Part shown: positions 1-12,583 of the stretch, piece by piece | How positions within the stretch are numbered: position 1 is the first letter of the stretch | How the letters are laid out: the number at the start of each line of letters is the position of its first letter | Source of the DNA: Nemertoderma westbladi | Taxonomy: Eukaryota; Xenacoelomorpha; Nemertodermatida; Nemertodermatidae | Length of the DNA: 64,000 nt | Direction: 5' to 3' | Assembly: GCA_032718475.1 (NCBI GenBank) | Contig: JAUCBJ010001447.1 | Span: 118,922-182,921 of the forward strand | Made by a program: the position numbers and the translations under genes | The notes under the pieces: generated by a model | Seen by the model: only the letters and a program-made list of their open reading frames with translations | The model's database searches: none | What the model was told of the DNA's origin: nothing

Positions 1-205
1 AGTGCTACGATATCTTAATCGACTAGAATTTTAAAGGATCTAAAATTTCGACAGATTTTATAAATATTAATAATTAATATTTTAGGATGGGCACCAGTTT
101 ATTCCAGAACTTGTCTGGGGACGTTAACCACTGATTCTAGAATTTGTCTTTCAAGTATATCGTTGGGTGCCGCGATATCTTAATCGACTAGAATTACAGA
201 TGGTC
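1..205 (-). repeat. Direct repeat in 3' non-coding part of element A
   Basis: The 19-mer ATCTTAATCGACTAGAATT occurs at 12-30 and again at 177-195, a period of 165 bases, with related sequence between. The same pair of units occurs in inverted orientation in element B near 47587-47920, so it is part of the family and not a local accident. Confidence 0.7.
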
Positions 206-742
206 AAAGGGTTTAACAGATTTATTTTGCGTTATACGCTACTGTTAAAAGGACATCACGCTACTATATGTATTATTTAATATACGGTATGAGAGCAATA
301 TCGCACGAAGCAATGTCAGTGTGAAGAGGCAAGTCGTTTCCAAGGTCTACCCAGAGCTTGGTTTAGCCGAGACACGAGGATCTGAACTTTGCATTCCTAA
401 TACTCTGCCTACCAATAATACTTAAATATAGTAGGAGCTCTATTGTACTTTAATAAGTACGGATATTTCATCTTACTGTAGTTACGTATTTGTAATGTAA
501 TACAGACAGTAAGGAAAGAGAAAAATAATTATTTCTCGCCGTCGCACTAAATATATAATATATAAGTAACTAAGTAATAAACGCAAATATATATTGCACT
601 AATCTACTAAATAATCGCTAAAATAACATTCTACTAAATAAAATTAAAGAAAACGATTATAATAAAATTACATAATAATACATACATAAATATAAAATAA
701 TAAGAATAAAATAATATGGTCACACACCCACTCCATATGCTA
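206..742 (-). other. 3' non-coding region of element A
   Basis: AT-rich DNA after the pol stop, with no ORF. It matches 47037-47590 of element B in inverted orientation. I see no further feature. Confidence 0.7.
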
Positions 743-1564
743 CTAAGCTGGGGAGTCCCTAGATGTTTGTTGGATTAGGGAGGTGGTCGTGGGAAGAGTA
801 TCTTGTCTTCCATAGTTTCCGGAGAGTTCTCTGTCTCTTTCCAGTAAACATAAGCGACCAACTGGGCGATTGAGCTGCTGTGTCTCGAAGACAATTCCCG
901 GTTTCTTGAAGTTGCGTCGCATGACGACGAGTTCTACCGATCGCACCAAACCGTCATCCGAGATGTGAGTCTCGATGATACGACCTGTCTGCCACCGCTT
1001 ACGTGGAAGATCTACATCCACAATAAGAACCATGTCTCCAGCGCTGACGTTTTCTTGCTGCGCAAACCACTTAGTTCGAAGCTGTAGCGTGGGCAGATAA
1101 TGTTTTTCGAAATGGTCAGCGAAACGACGGGATAACAACTGCATGAGTTGCCAAGTTTGCCGGCAGTATTCGTCTCTGTCTGTGATTTCCGATTGTGGGA
1201 GCATGGCTACAGGTTTCTTCAGTAGGAAGTGCGCGGGTGTTAGCGCTTCCAGGGAATCGGGACTCGATGAGACTGGCATAAGCGGTCTCTCGTTGAGATA
1301 GGCGGCGATTTCCTCCATTAACGTCCGCAAAAGTTCGTCGGTGAGATACGCGCGGCAAGGCACTATAAAGTGAAATGCGGTCTTCACACTTCTTATTAAT
1401 CTCTCCCAACTTCCTCCCCACCAAGGGGCGTCGGCGGCGTTGAAGGTCCAGCTAGACGCTGTTACTCGTAGCTGATCGTCCACCTGTCTTTGGTTCCAAT
1501 CTTTGACGTAAGCTTTGATTTCATTGTTGGCACCAATGAAGTTTGTTCCCTTATCAGATCTCAT
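743..1564 (-). pseudogene. pol: Element A pol, C-terminal part: integrase core end and BEL C-terminal domain
   Basis: A 273-codon open stretch that continues the frame of the upstream pol ORF after one TGA. It starts around the second acidic residue of the integrase DDE core (SDKGTNF). It then has the conserved tryptophan-glycine region and the catalytic glutamate in WERLIRSVKTA. The rest is the BEL/Pao C-terminal domain of the DUF5641 type (about residues 150-250), with GDMVLIVDVDLPRKRW and a LERDRELSGNYG tail. In the working family this would act in the particle and nucleus to insert cDNA into the host genome. The first codon of this stretch is just the first ATG after the stop, so it is unlikely to be a real start. 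The last 30 or so residues are kept in element B, fused to its gag-protease ORF. Confidence 0.85.
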
Positions 1565-1594
1565 CGTGTTACTAGTGCCAAAGCGAGCGATCTG

Positions 1595-4500
1595 TCATCG
1601 TAAGCTTAATAGAAAGCTGTTGGTAGATAAATCGTTCACCATGTCGAGATGGATAGCTCTACAAGTCATACAAACAAAGATGACACACCATCTCTTGACT
1701 ATAGTCCTAGCACGATATACTTCAATAGGGCCAAATAAATCCACACCGGTATTAGTAAAGGGTGGTTCATAGAAGCTTACTCGTTCCCTAGGTAATTCTG
1801 CCTCTCGCTGTGTTAAAGGCCTACTGAATACTTTCCTACAGGGTATGCAGTTCCTAAGAACTTGGTTCAGAGCTCTACGGGGTTTATAAAAATAATAGCG
1901 AGTTCGAATTTCGCTAAGAACTCGTTCTCTACCAGCATGATAAAGTTTGCTGTGAACATCTACAATCATCTTGACTTGTATCTCAAGATTTCTAATGAGT
2001 ATGGGAAACTTAGTGTCAAAGGATAATGGAGCATTCGTTAATCTTCCTCCAACACGTATCAACCCATCTATCATTGTGCTAGAGAAACGATCCCTTAAGC
2101 GCATCCGTGGATTTCTCAACAACAGGAAATACTTATCGGAATCCTCATAGCATTGCAGGAGTCTCAGCATCTGCTTGTTGGTTTCTTCATGCTCCTGATA
2201 ACTGATCTTCTCCTTCAGAAACCTGTCGGGTATCTTATATTTGGGAAGATCTTTAATAACATGGACCTGCACTGATGTTATTGGAGCGGTATCACCTTTG
2301 GTCTTCATCCCGGAGTAGTGATGGTGAAAACATCTCTTTAAATATGTAACGGCCTTACAGAGCCGATTCCAGGAACTGTAGTGATGTATCGCTCTCTGCA
2401 GAAGAGGTGAGAGTCCTTGCGAGACGTCTGGTATTCCAGATTTCCAATCCTTCTCACGGATTTCCACAACAAGCTTATTTGTGGCCGTTGGTTTCTGATC
2501 CAAAGCGTCGTCTCCGGAAGTATGTAGTACAGACAGATCTACCATAGGTTTGAATAACTTCGATTTACTCGCCCGAGTTTTAGGTTTGACTTTCTCCGCT
2601 CCCTTGGCCTGTCTAATCTCTGCGGTAGTAAGATGAGGAGGCCATTCTTCTTCTTCTTTGTACAGGAAGTCGGGTCCACCTAGCCAGTCTGGAGTATCTA
2701 CCAGTTCTTGTGGAGTTGCTCCCCTGGAGGCGATGTCTGCTGGATTAATCGTTCCGGGGCAATGTCTCCATTGATCCATCGTTGTGCGACTGAGTATAAT
2801 GGCTACTCTGTTGGTAACGAAGACGCTGAACTGACAGACTTCATTGGTTATATACTCCAACACGAGTAAAGCGGCGGTCCAATAGACAGTTTTCTCCAGT
2901 GGATAGTCGATCTGTTCTGTTACATTCCGGCCGATGGCTGTAGCGTTTAGAGCCGCTTTTAACTCCGCTCGAGGAACTTTCAACTTATTGTTTATTAATG
3001 CCTTAGAGGTAACCAAGGCGACTTTGATTCCGTCCGGAGTTTCCACCCTTAGGTAGGCTACTATACCTATTCCCATATCGCTGGCGTCTCCAAACACATG
3101 GAGTTGATAGGAATACGTAGGGAGAACATGACCAAAATATGAATGGGAAATTATAAAGTTCTCGATAGCTGGTAGAGAATCTTCCCATTTCATCCACTTC
3201 TTTAATAATTCTCCCTTAAGTGGATCGTCCCATGAGTGGTTTTCAAGCCACATTTGTTGTACTAAACTCCGAGCAATCAATATAACTGGGCTAATAAATC
3301 CCAATGGATCGAAATAAGTGCTCAGGATACTTAAACAAATCCGTTTAGTCCGAACTGGATTATCTCGCTGTTTTAGTTGGAAAAACAGGATATCTCTTTC
3401 TGTGTCCCATTTCAAACCAAGGGTCTTAGTTTCTGGGAGATCATCTTTTATTAGATCCAGGTCTTTCGCTCCTCGATCTTCTACCGGGATCGACTCCAGA
3501 AACTCACGGGAGTTGCTGGTGAATTTAGTTAATCGAAATCCACCTCTTTTTAAGCACTCTACCGTTCCTTTAGCGACGTCAATGGCTTCTTCGACTGATG
3601 GAAGGGACTTTAGATTGTCGTCCATGTATATATCCCGCTTGATGTTGTCAATCACCTCTTTAGAGAAGGCGTCTCGGTTGTCATCCGCAGTGGTGCGCAC
3701 CACTGAACAGGCGTTTGAAGGGCTTGAGATTATCCCAAAAGCCTGGATGGTCATCCAGTACTCCACCGGTTTCTGGTTGAGGTCTCCTTCAGGCCACCAC
3801 AGAAATCGTAGGCTATCTCGATCCCTATCCAACGCCTTGACTTGTAAGAACATGCCTTCTATATCTGAGGCGAAAGCAATTGAATATTGTCTTAATCTTA
3901 GGAGTATTCCCAACAAGGATTGGAGTAAGTTGGGTCCGGGTAACAATTCGGAATTAAAGGATTGGCCCATATAGAGGGCAGAGCCGTCAAACACCACTCG
4001 TACTTCATGGGGTTTACCGGGTTTGGGAACGTAATGGTGAGTTAAATAATACGTTCTCTCAGTTATAGGTGTTTCTTCCGGTACTAGCTCCGCATATCCC
4101 TTGCTAATAAATTTCTTCAACTGCGTTTGATACATTTCTTTAGCTGAAGAATTTGCCGTAAGGCGTCGATGTAGTTGAGCAATTCTTTTCTCCGCCAAGG
4201 GTCTGTTGTTTACGAACTTTGGTTCTCGCTTTCGGAAAGGTAGACCGATCTCATATCTACCTTGATCTTTAAGAAAACGTGTAGTTATCTCTTGGATCTG
4301 CTTGGCTCTTTCTTCCTCTACCGATAGGGCCTTATCGTAGGAATTGGGCTCTACAGCCTCTTGAGAAAAGAATCGTACGGCGTGTTCATCCCGAGTCTTG
4401 GCATTATAACGTTCAATGACGTCATTAAGTTCGTCGTTATAGTTGTCTCGCTCTGATGGAAGAAGGAGCTGACATAAGTTCACTTGGGTTTGCCAAGTCT

Positions 4501-5548
4501 CGTTTTCCTTAAGGAGATCAATGGCATTCTCCTCGTCAAAAAGTTGGTAGACATCGTCATTATCTGAGGAGTATGGTGTTCCCTCAGTTGGATCGTCTAA
4601 CTCACTGCCCTCGACTTCCCATTCTCTTACCTGATATACCTGGACATCGTCATTATCTGAGGAGTATGGTGTTCCCTCAGTTGGATCGTCTAACTCACTG
4701 CCCTCGACTTCCCATTCTCTTACCTGATATACCTGATCTTTCGGCAATCTTTCCATGAGAGTTCTACGGGAAGGGCCAGTAAAGTACCAACCCACTCTAG
4801 TTCTTCCCGCATAAGCTTGTAGTGGTTGCGGTTGAGCGGGCCGTTTCTCCAATGTCTCGAGCGCTTCATGTGCGTTTTGACCGATGAGTATTTGCACTCC
4901 AGGGTAATCGGTGTTGAATCTAGGTATTTCCAGCTGCTGGGTGAAATCGTCCTCATCCCAGTTATAAGGTTCCACTTGGGTGGTAGCGAAGTTCTTTATC
5001 GCCACCATTTTTACTGACCTTATACTATGTTCTCCTAGTTCATCCTGGGGGGTGGACAACGCACCTACATAATAATCCGCTATTACTGTAGATTTCCAAA
5101 CCTGCATAATTCCTGACATGTTTAGCTTAGTTCGGAACTTGGGTTGTCCAGCAAAGATGTCTTCGGCTAGTTCTTTGTCGATGAATGTTCCTGTACTACC
5201 GGAGTCAAGGAGGGCATTCACTACATAACTCCTTTTAGGTCCGTGGACCCTTACCTGTACTACAGGAAATTCTCGGATTCCTACATTGGAAGGTGGCGCT
5301 TTCCAAGATGGTTGTCGATCAGAAGTAGATAGGGTGAGGTCGCTGTCTGTGTCTTTTTCATATGTAAGTGCTCGATACACTGCGGTATTTATCATGTAAC
5401 AGGATTCACCTTCGTCGGAGAATTCATCTGTATAGAATCCTTCCATCTCAGAACTTTGGTCAGTGTCGTTCACATCACTGAATTGGACATGTAGTTCGGA
5501 ATCACTTACCTGACTCTGGCTGTTTCGCTCAAATTCAGTGTGCAACAA
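1595..5548 (-). pseudogene. pol: Element A pol: protease, RT, RNase H, integrase N-terminal part
   Basis: 1317 codons. Near residue 112 is an aspartic protease motif (LLDSGSTGTFID). The reverse transcriptase follows, with the catalytic YMDD near residue 641. RNase H follows, with a GDASDMGIG active-site segment near residue 825 and DQWRHCPGTINPADIASRG near its end. An HHCC-type integrase zinc region lies near 1200-1245, and the first integrase aspartate (GVDLFGPI) near 1268. The frame ends at TGA (1597-1595) and continues open past it, so this is one pol interrupted by a nonsense codon. Element C has arginine at the equivalent place, consistent with CGA to TGA. The ORF's first codon is TTG; pol is expected to be made as part of gag-pol, but a 44-base deletion upstream breaks that frame. 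This copy could not make full integrase without readthrough. Confidence 0.9.
4551..4736 (-). repeat. 31-codon tandem duplication inside element A pol
   Basis: Two 93-base copies in tandem (4551-4643 and 4644-4736) encode the acidic linker between protease and reverse transcriptase, each ending in SSDNDD. The length is a multiple of three, so the frame is kept. Element B has one copy. The copies look essentially identical, so the duplication is recent. Confidence 0.85.
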
Positions 5549-8500
5549 GATATGATGTTTCGCACCGCACTTTGCACACCTTGTGTCGGAGTAACAGCTT
5601 ATACCACATGACTTCCCGTCTCTCCGCTAATGATTTCTTCAGGAATTCATCACACATATTCAAACGGTGGGTCCCGTCACATAGCGCACATTTCGGTTTG
5701 ATGTTACTTACCTTATTTTGAATAACATTGTGCACACTCGTTCTTTCTTCGGGCTTTCTCACCTGAATTCTCTTAGGAGACGTAGGAGGAGTTTTTCTTA
5801 CCTGTTCTCTCCTGTCATTGGTTCGAGACTTGAATTTACTTACCTGTTCTTTAGGCATTTTATTGACATAATAAGATCTTTCAGTGTCTTTCCCGCTATC
5901 CTCTCCTTGAGAAGTCTGGCTTTCGCCATCGTCTGTATAACACACTGGTGTTACCTTTCTCCTAGAAAAGGGTTTCTCACTTACCTTGTTTTCCGGTGTC
6001 TTCTCTCTAGACTGTTTTAGGAGCTGTAATTTCACTTCTCCATCTAAGAATGACATGAGATCAGCCATGGTAGGGTCTCGTCGTTGTTGTTCCATCATAT
6101 ATAACACTTTCTTATCCCAGCGTGTACCTACTCCACCCTTCGGTAAAGTAGAGGCCACGGCTCCAATAACCATAGAACTCTGATATTCATGAGACTTACC
6201 TAACCAATCTAATTGTCTACAGATCTCCTGAATCTCATCGGAAAACTCTATTATCCCGCTGCTAATGAACTTTCGGGGCGCTACTAATTTTGCATACAAA
6301 TATTTAGCTATGTTATTCCTATTACCATACCTGATGTTTAGTGTATCCCAAACTTGTCTTAATCCGTCTGGATGTCCAATAAACTTTAACGCCATTAACT
6401 TGGGAGATCCTTCCAAGCACTCGATGAGGAATCTAAGTTTCTCTCCATTAGATAGTACAGAGTTCTGTATGTTATCTTTGTAATATTCATTAAAAGGTAA
6501 CCATTTCATCTCATCTCCATTGAACTTGACGATCTCTCCCACCTTTACCGCTTGCCGGGCTTCGGTTCTAGCCATTTGACGCGTAAAACTTTCTTGGGCC
6601 ATCGTGTTATTTAATATCGAGTTATCGGTATATAAATTTCTCGGATTATGATCAGGTCTATAGGGAATATCATTATCAACAGGTCTATAATTACCCTTAA
6701 TAGGGTTCACTGTAGGAGTTTCTACTTCGCTAGCAGTATATATGCGTGTAGGCTCCACACCTTGCGCATGAGATACTTCAGACCTAACAGGTTGACACAT
6801 TGTTACCGGGGGTGGTGGTATACCCTTTTGTGTATTTACTAATTTATCGCGTTCTAACGCGATACTTTGCTGCACTTCTTGCAACTCTAACCTACTTTCC
6901 CTTACTGTGCCCTTGAATTGCTGAACGGTCTCCTGCATCTGCCCGAGCAGGAGATCCATCCCCCGTCGTCTCTCATCCACCCACTCGACCGCCGAAGTGG
7001 GAGCCGCCAACGTTGTAGCGGGCGGACGAGGGACAACGGGCGACAAATCATTAATATTTCGCTCGGAGTCCAGGACATGGATTGTCTCATGGGCTGTTCT
7101 GCTGGGCACAGGTAGCTTAGTGCTGTGCAGAGGGAATTTAGAGGTAGGTTCAGGGAGTACAGGTGTCTCTACCACCGAAAGGGTGGCTTCGGGAACAGGC
7201 CTAATTATTTCAGGCTCATCTACTATAGTAGGGAGTCTTTCTATTTTAATTATTTGGTCTGTGGGTTCTGTACTACCTAAGTTTGTGTTATTTAGTTGCC
7301 TTCTAACAGCTGGAGGCAAATCAGGCAATTTCTGACGGTGGGATGTTCTTCTACGTCTGCTTAGACGAGATCTATTTCCTTTGCCTTCAGTATCGGTGGT
7401 ATCGCCTTCCTCAGATGATGTATATCCCTGTCTTTTGGGAGTAGATCGATTCATCATCTGCATATTACTAGCTGTTAACTGTTTATTTATGCAGTCTTGA
7501 TTCTCCTGAATGTTTTCCAATTCTAATTGGGTGGTTTCTTCAGCCGCTCTCCGTTCTGCTTCTGCCACTGCCTCTGCCGCTTTTCTTTCCGCTTCGGCCG
7601 CTGCCACTGCCGCTTTTCTTTCCGCTTCTGCCGCTGCCGCTTTTCTTTCCGCCTCTGCCTCTGCCACTGCTACTGCCGCTTTTCTTTCTGCTTCTGCAGC
7701 TGCCGCTTTTCTTTCCGCCTCTGCCTCTGCCGCTGCTACTGCCGCTTTTCTTTCTGCTTCTGCAGCTGCCACTGCTGCTGCCACTGCCGCTGCCTTTCTG
7801 TCTTCTATACGTTTTTTCTTCACTTGTTCTTCTTGGACTCTAGTGATGCGAAGGCGTTCATCAAATCTAGCTTGGTTCGCAGCTCTCATATCCACATCGA
7901 TGGCGTCCAACACACACTGGGTTCCTTCACTATTAGGGCTAAGTCCATCTAACCTTCTCCTCAACTCTTCATCTCCTAAAAAGCGCTGATAGTCTGACAG
8001 ATAGATGTCAATGGCATCCCTCTTATGCGGTTTCTCTGCCGTCGCTTCACTTTCCACTTGGGAAAAAGTAGCGTCTGTTGATTCTCCATGGGTTGAGCGC
8101 TCCTCCAGCTGAGCTTTCCACTGAGCCGTTCCTTGAACCTGGAGGCTCACCCGTTGAAACCAAGTCTTTACGGCAACTTGCAACGACGTGTCTTGTCTTC
8201 TTTTAGAAGCCTCCTCAAAGGCCGATAAGATTAGCCTGATTCGTAGAATTCTTTCTCTAACTTGATAAAGCAGCTGTCCCTGCTCTTGAGGTCCTTGGGG
8301 TTGTTGAAACAGTTGTTCTTTTAATCGCTCCATAGAGCTGAAGAATCCCTGTGCGTATCCGGCTGCGGACTTCTTCCACACAGCTGGATCGATGGTTTCC
8401 TTGGTTACTCCCATCCTGTGTATGTCTTCCCAGGCAGCTTCTGATAAATCAAACGGGAGTCCGGGTCCGGGGAAGTTCCATTGCGACTCGACAATAGACT

Positions 8501-8969
8501 TCAGTTCTTCCCTTGTGTATCCCGCATAACTATCTTTAGTCGATCGCTTATTTCTCGCCCAATCGATCTGGTGTTCTTCCACCGCAATCAATAACCTAGT
8601 GAGGATGGCTGCAGGAAGGATGAGAAGGGGGTCAGAATAAACCGCACCTGTCATCTTTGCGCCGTGCTCGGGTGTCAGCTCTACAGTATCCGCACTACTG
8701 GAGCTGTCGGGCCGCTGAGAAATAAGTTCTTGGCTCACGGGTTGCTGCTGTTCTGCTGCTTCTTGGTCCCGCTTGACCTGAGCTCGAGTGCCTATGATAG
8801 ACCTACGATGTTGGACCAGCCTAGGGTCTGATATTACTTCGGGAGGGATGATCTTTCTTACAGTAGGAGGTGAATTGAACTTCGGTCTCTCACGTTCCAC
8901 ACTCCTGTCTGGGTCACAGATGGTTGTATCTAGGAGACTGTCCGACAGGTTTTGCTTAGTGTCAGACAT
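5535..8969 (-). pseudogene. gag: Element A gag, frameshifted in the zinc-knuckle region
   Basis: 1144 codons from an ATG in a good context (A at -3), with the same first residues as element B gag. Residues about 390-476 are an alanine/glutamate/lysine-rich repeat predicted to form a long coiled coil. Residues about 810-980 match the BEL/Pao gag domain (DUF1759 type). Near 1093 a first zinc knuckle begins (CALCDGTHRLNMC). Gag builds the cytoplasmic particle and packages the RNA. Compared with element B, 44 bases are missing at the junction 5596/5597. This removes the second knuckle (CxxCxxxGHxxxxC) and shifts the frame, so the ORF ends about 20 residues later instead of running into pol. About 300 N-terminal residues present here are missing from element B. 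Confidence 0.9.
7530..7800 (-). repeat. Ala-rich coiled-coil coding repeat in element A gag
   Basis: Short imperfect repeats of GC-rich codons encode runs such as AEAERKAAVAAAEAE. The compositional jump against the AT-rich surroundings produces long spurious ORFs on the plus strand at the same place. Element C gag has an independent alanine-rich repeat at the same relative position. Confidence 0.8.
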
Positions 8970-9103
8970 GTTTGTTTGTACAGTTGAATGCCTACTGCTC
9001 TATTACAGTTTAAGCAAGTCTAGTAATTCAGTATCACTGTTAGCCTAGTAATTAATTACCGATACTGCTACTCAGTGTAGCGTGATATATATATAATATA
9101 TTA

Positions 9104-9475
9104 GAATACCGGTATGCTTATAGTATATATAAGTATTATTACAGACTAGGTTTGTCACAGAATACCGGTAGGTAATTTCAGCACAAATATATAAATATAT
9201 AATAGGCCTATCATGAATACCGGTATGCAGCTTACACTTATAGTATATATAAGTATAATTATGAACTAGAATTAATTACAGAATACCGGTATAATTTCAG
9301 CCTAAATTTATAAATATATAATAGGCCTATCGTGAATACCGGTATACAGCTTACACTTATAGTATATATATAAGTATAATTACAGACTAGAATTGATTAC
9401 AGAATACCGGTATGATTTCAGCCTAAAATTTATAGAAATAAATATAATAAGCCTATTGTAAATACCGGTATGTCA
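9104..9475 (-). repeat. Tandem ~120-bp units in the element A leader
   Basis: Three units, each carrying ATACCGGTAT, an AT-rich run with CTTATAGTATATATAAGTAT, and a TATAATAGGCCTAT segment. The CTTATAGTATATATAAGTAT landmark starts near 9117, 9237 and 9356. Element B has one unit fewer at 42960-43225. Confidence 0.8.
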
Positions 9476-10420
9476 ATTATTTTAGAATAACTGAATTTCT
9501 GAAATTTCAGGGGTTACTTGGTTACTTTAACTTACTTTATTACCGTTATTTAAGCAGTAGTCCAACTGATATTTAGACCTAATTGTTGTATGGCAGGCCT
9601 ACTATTTATAAATCTTTGAGTTGATTAATAATATATATACCCGTTAAAATGGGTTTTTGTCAATATTTAAAATAAATGTTATTATTTCTGGGGAAGTCAC
9701 TACACAGAAGCTGTGCGCTCTCAGTGAAGTGCTACTTGTTGGACACTAAAACAAATAATTCTAATTTACCTAAGTTACTTAATACTACAAATTACATACA
9801 ATTCGGGGTGAGATTACAATCTCTAAATAAACACAAAAATTTACAAGTACGAATTTTTAGGGTAATTTTACAAGAAGTCTACTAACCAGCCTAACAAAGG
9901 GTTAGAATATCTGGTTATTACAAAGGACAGGGTACTACGGTATTTGAAAATAATAAGTAGTAGTAAATATACTGTGTTGTCCAGATAGGAAAATACCACC
10001 GTCTGACGACTTATAGCCGTATCGCTATAAGTACTACGTTATGTATCACGGAGTGTTCCTACCTAGAAGTTAATTACCGCGGTCTACCAGAACCAACGTG
10101 CATATTAACCACTTTACAACACAAATATACTGCCTACACACTAATCACCTTCGGAAAGTACTGTACACTAAACCCTAAATTAGGTACAAGTACTTATACA
10201 ACAAATAATTAGTAGTTAAAATACTTGAACAGCTAAAAGAACCACGGTATCTGCCGGAGTGACCAAAGCACAAAATCTCCAGTCTTTACCTACGCCAAGC
10301 AGCCCTGATGTAGTACCAGGGTTAGTTTAACTATAACGGTATATATAACAAGCACAATTACTGTAGGAATAAACTTGGGGATATGAATGTTGCGAATAAT
10401 CGCATAAACTCTGAATAATA

Positions 10421-11002
10421 AATATTACGCTACGCGTACAGACTACTCAAACAAAATGCAGACCAAATACTGACAGACTACTATCAAGCCTAAACAAACT
10501 ACGGTATATGCAGACTCCGAAATGGTTAGTTAGTATGCGTTCTAACCGAGTAGGACGACTTATTCTTTCGATGGGGATTTACCTTACAGCTCTGGCTGCC
10601 CCTACTTTCCTAACCGGCACCTTATCGGACATACACTCTACACACACCGAAATTCCTTCAAGACCTAACAACAGCCAGACAAAATCCAGCCTACAAATTA
10701 TCTAAATAAGAAATATTACGCTACCCGTACAAACTACACAAACCAAGTACAGACCAAACGCTGGCAGACTACTATCAAGCCTAAATAAACTACAGTATAT
10801 GCAGACTCCGAAATGGTTAGTTAGTATGCGTTCTAACCCAGTAGTACGACTTATTCTTTCGAGGGGGTTCACCTCACAGCACTGGCAGCCCCTACTTTCC
10901 TAACTAGTACTTTTTCGGACATACGCTCTACACACACTACAGTCCCTTCAGACTTAACAACAGTCAGACAACAGTCCAGCCTACAAATTGTCTGTACAAT
11001 CT
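10421..11002 (-). repeat. Tandem ~291-bp duplication in the element A leader
   Basis: The block starting AATATTACGCTAC at 10421 restarts at 10712, so the period is 291. Both copies share CAGACTCCGAAATGGTTAG and the following 150 bases with scattered differences. Element B carries the same pair near 41450-42040. Confidence 0.85.
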
Positions 11003-11272
11003 GAGCAGGCTTACACGCCTTCTGCTCAATATTAGCCTATAAATAAATAAAACTGACAGAAATAGGCCTAAGTAAAATCCCAATAAAAACCAGGCGTCCC
11101 CGATTAATTATTAAGACCTACTGGTATATAATAATCAAAATCGAATAATACTACTGTACCTGTACTGCTGTAGGTACCGGTCCGGGTGGTTAGGTAGTCA
11201 GGCCTACTGGGTACCGGTTGGCCGGTACTTCAGCTTTATTGCCTACTGCAATACAGAAGCAATATCCGTTAT

Positions 11273-12436
11273 TGTTCGTGCTTTCAGACCTTTAGCAGTT
11301 TAACCTGCCAAATTGGGATGTCTTCTAGATAATAGATCGTCTTTAGCCTATGACAAGTATTTGATACACTACATTAGCCGAAGCCAGTCTATGCGCGATC
11401 ATTCACCCGTTGGATATACCCGGGAGACTGGATTCGGAAGCCTAATTGTATTGCGGTGTAGGCCTACCGTATTATTCGACTGATCGTAATATATATAATC
11501 TCTGACAAATATTATTCACTTTCGGGAAATATTAGCAGTTCCTTTAGGACGTGGCGCTCTAAATATATAAACAGAGTTATGACTTAAACTAGACACAACG
11601 GGATGGCTATAGATTCACGTATATGGCGCATTCTTTAGGAGATGCTTTGTTATCAATCACAATCATACACAATACTGCACAATGCTGCACACTGATCTGC
11701 CGACCTTCATTAATTTTAGTCACATATAAGGAGAACAACAGACAATACATGTAGGGCCTATAAAATAGCATTAGATTCACTTCAAACCACTTAATGTAAG
11801 TCGCAATCGTTATATGTAACCGGTCTCTCTAACCTTTAGTATATCAAGAAGATTGGGGTGTCTGATTATTTATCAGTATTCCAAATATAATATTCCATCA
11901 ACAAATAATGAATAACCGACAGTAAATAGCAGTAAAATGTTAAGGTATAAGTTATGTGAGTATATGATTGTTTTGTATGGATTGATATGATAACGGATAT
12001 ACGTTCTATAATTAAGCCTACTAATGTTGGGCTAAAGACTGAAACACGGAGGTTCCAAAGCCGGTGTTGTAGGCTGTGGACAAAATCACATACTGACTCA
12101 ACTCCACGAGTTTCTATATACAATCTCTAACACAGAGGCAAAAAACGCTCTGATTGGTCGACCGAACAAAGAAGGAACAGAGAACAAAGAACAAGCTCCA
12201 CGTGTACAGCATCAGCTGTTAGCCGTCGTCATGGTAGCTACACTGTTTCAAGAGGATCTGGCGTATTGCGTCATAGAATTACTAATTATGTCCGTTAAAG
12301 TACACATACAGAAGAAATGGCTTTTATGTCCTCTAAAACACCAGTAGAGTGAGGACACGGCCTTTTATGCCTGTTAAACCAACTACAGAGTACTTTACGG
12401 GGAAAATAACCGGCTAATTCCGCAAAAGCCTTTACA
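11273..12436 (-). repeat. 5' LTR of element A
   Basis: 1164 bases. On the minus strand it starts TGTAAAGGCTTTTGCGG at 12436 and ends GCACGAACA at 11273, so it has TG..CA ends. The length matches the LTRs of element B (1151 and 1160). The last 700 or so bases align well with those LTRs, but the first 400 (the U3 part) are strongly diverged. The 5-bp target duplication cannot be checked because the other end is outside the window. Confidence 0.85.
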
Positions 12437-12583
12437 CAGCAATACTCGAGCTGAATATTTATTTATTTGTACTTCCCTCCTGTTTCACTCTAACATACTT
12501 GAGGCCGGTAGGTCCGCTGTTAGAGATAGGATATGCAACTTAAGACTGCCCGTTCAATAGAAATGGATTAGGTGGGAGTTTGA

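Larger units (their letters stand above)
8970..11272 (-). other. Long untranslated leader of element A
   Basis: 2.3 kb between the 5' LTR and the gag ATG. No ORF here looks real. It holds two sets of tandem repeats, listed separately, and many ACCGGT sites. The same leader, in inverted orientation, is present in element B at 41173-43361. I found no primer-binding site starting with TGG directly next to the LTR end. Confidence 0.75.
1..12436 (-). mobile_element. BEL/Pao LTR retrotransposon A (3' end beyond window)
   Basis: Reads right to left: 5' LTR (12436-11273), a long leader (11272-8970), gag (8969-5535), pol (about 5548-743), then 3' non-coding DNA down to base 1. The 3' LTR is off the left edge. 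Assignment to BEL/Pao rests on the gag domain of the DUF1759 type, the gag zinc-knuckle layout, the domain order protease-RT-RNase H-integrase, and the BEL-type C-terminal domain after integrase. Base 1 to about 12400 is matched in inverted orientation by element B (41173-51442), which supplies the expected missing part: a third ORF and a 3' LTR. Gag and pol carry disabling lesions, so this copy is probably not autonomous. Confidence 0.9.

Noticed and set aside
7510-7989. Ala/Ser-rich and Cys/Phe-rich plus-strand ORFs
   Set aside because: Antisense shadows of the alanine-rich coiled coil in element A gag.
9676-9885. 69-codon ORF in the element A leader
   Set aside because: No motif and not kept in the same leader of element B.
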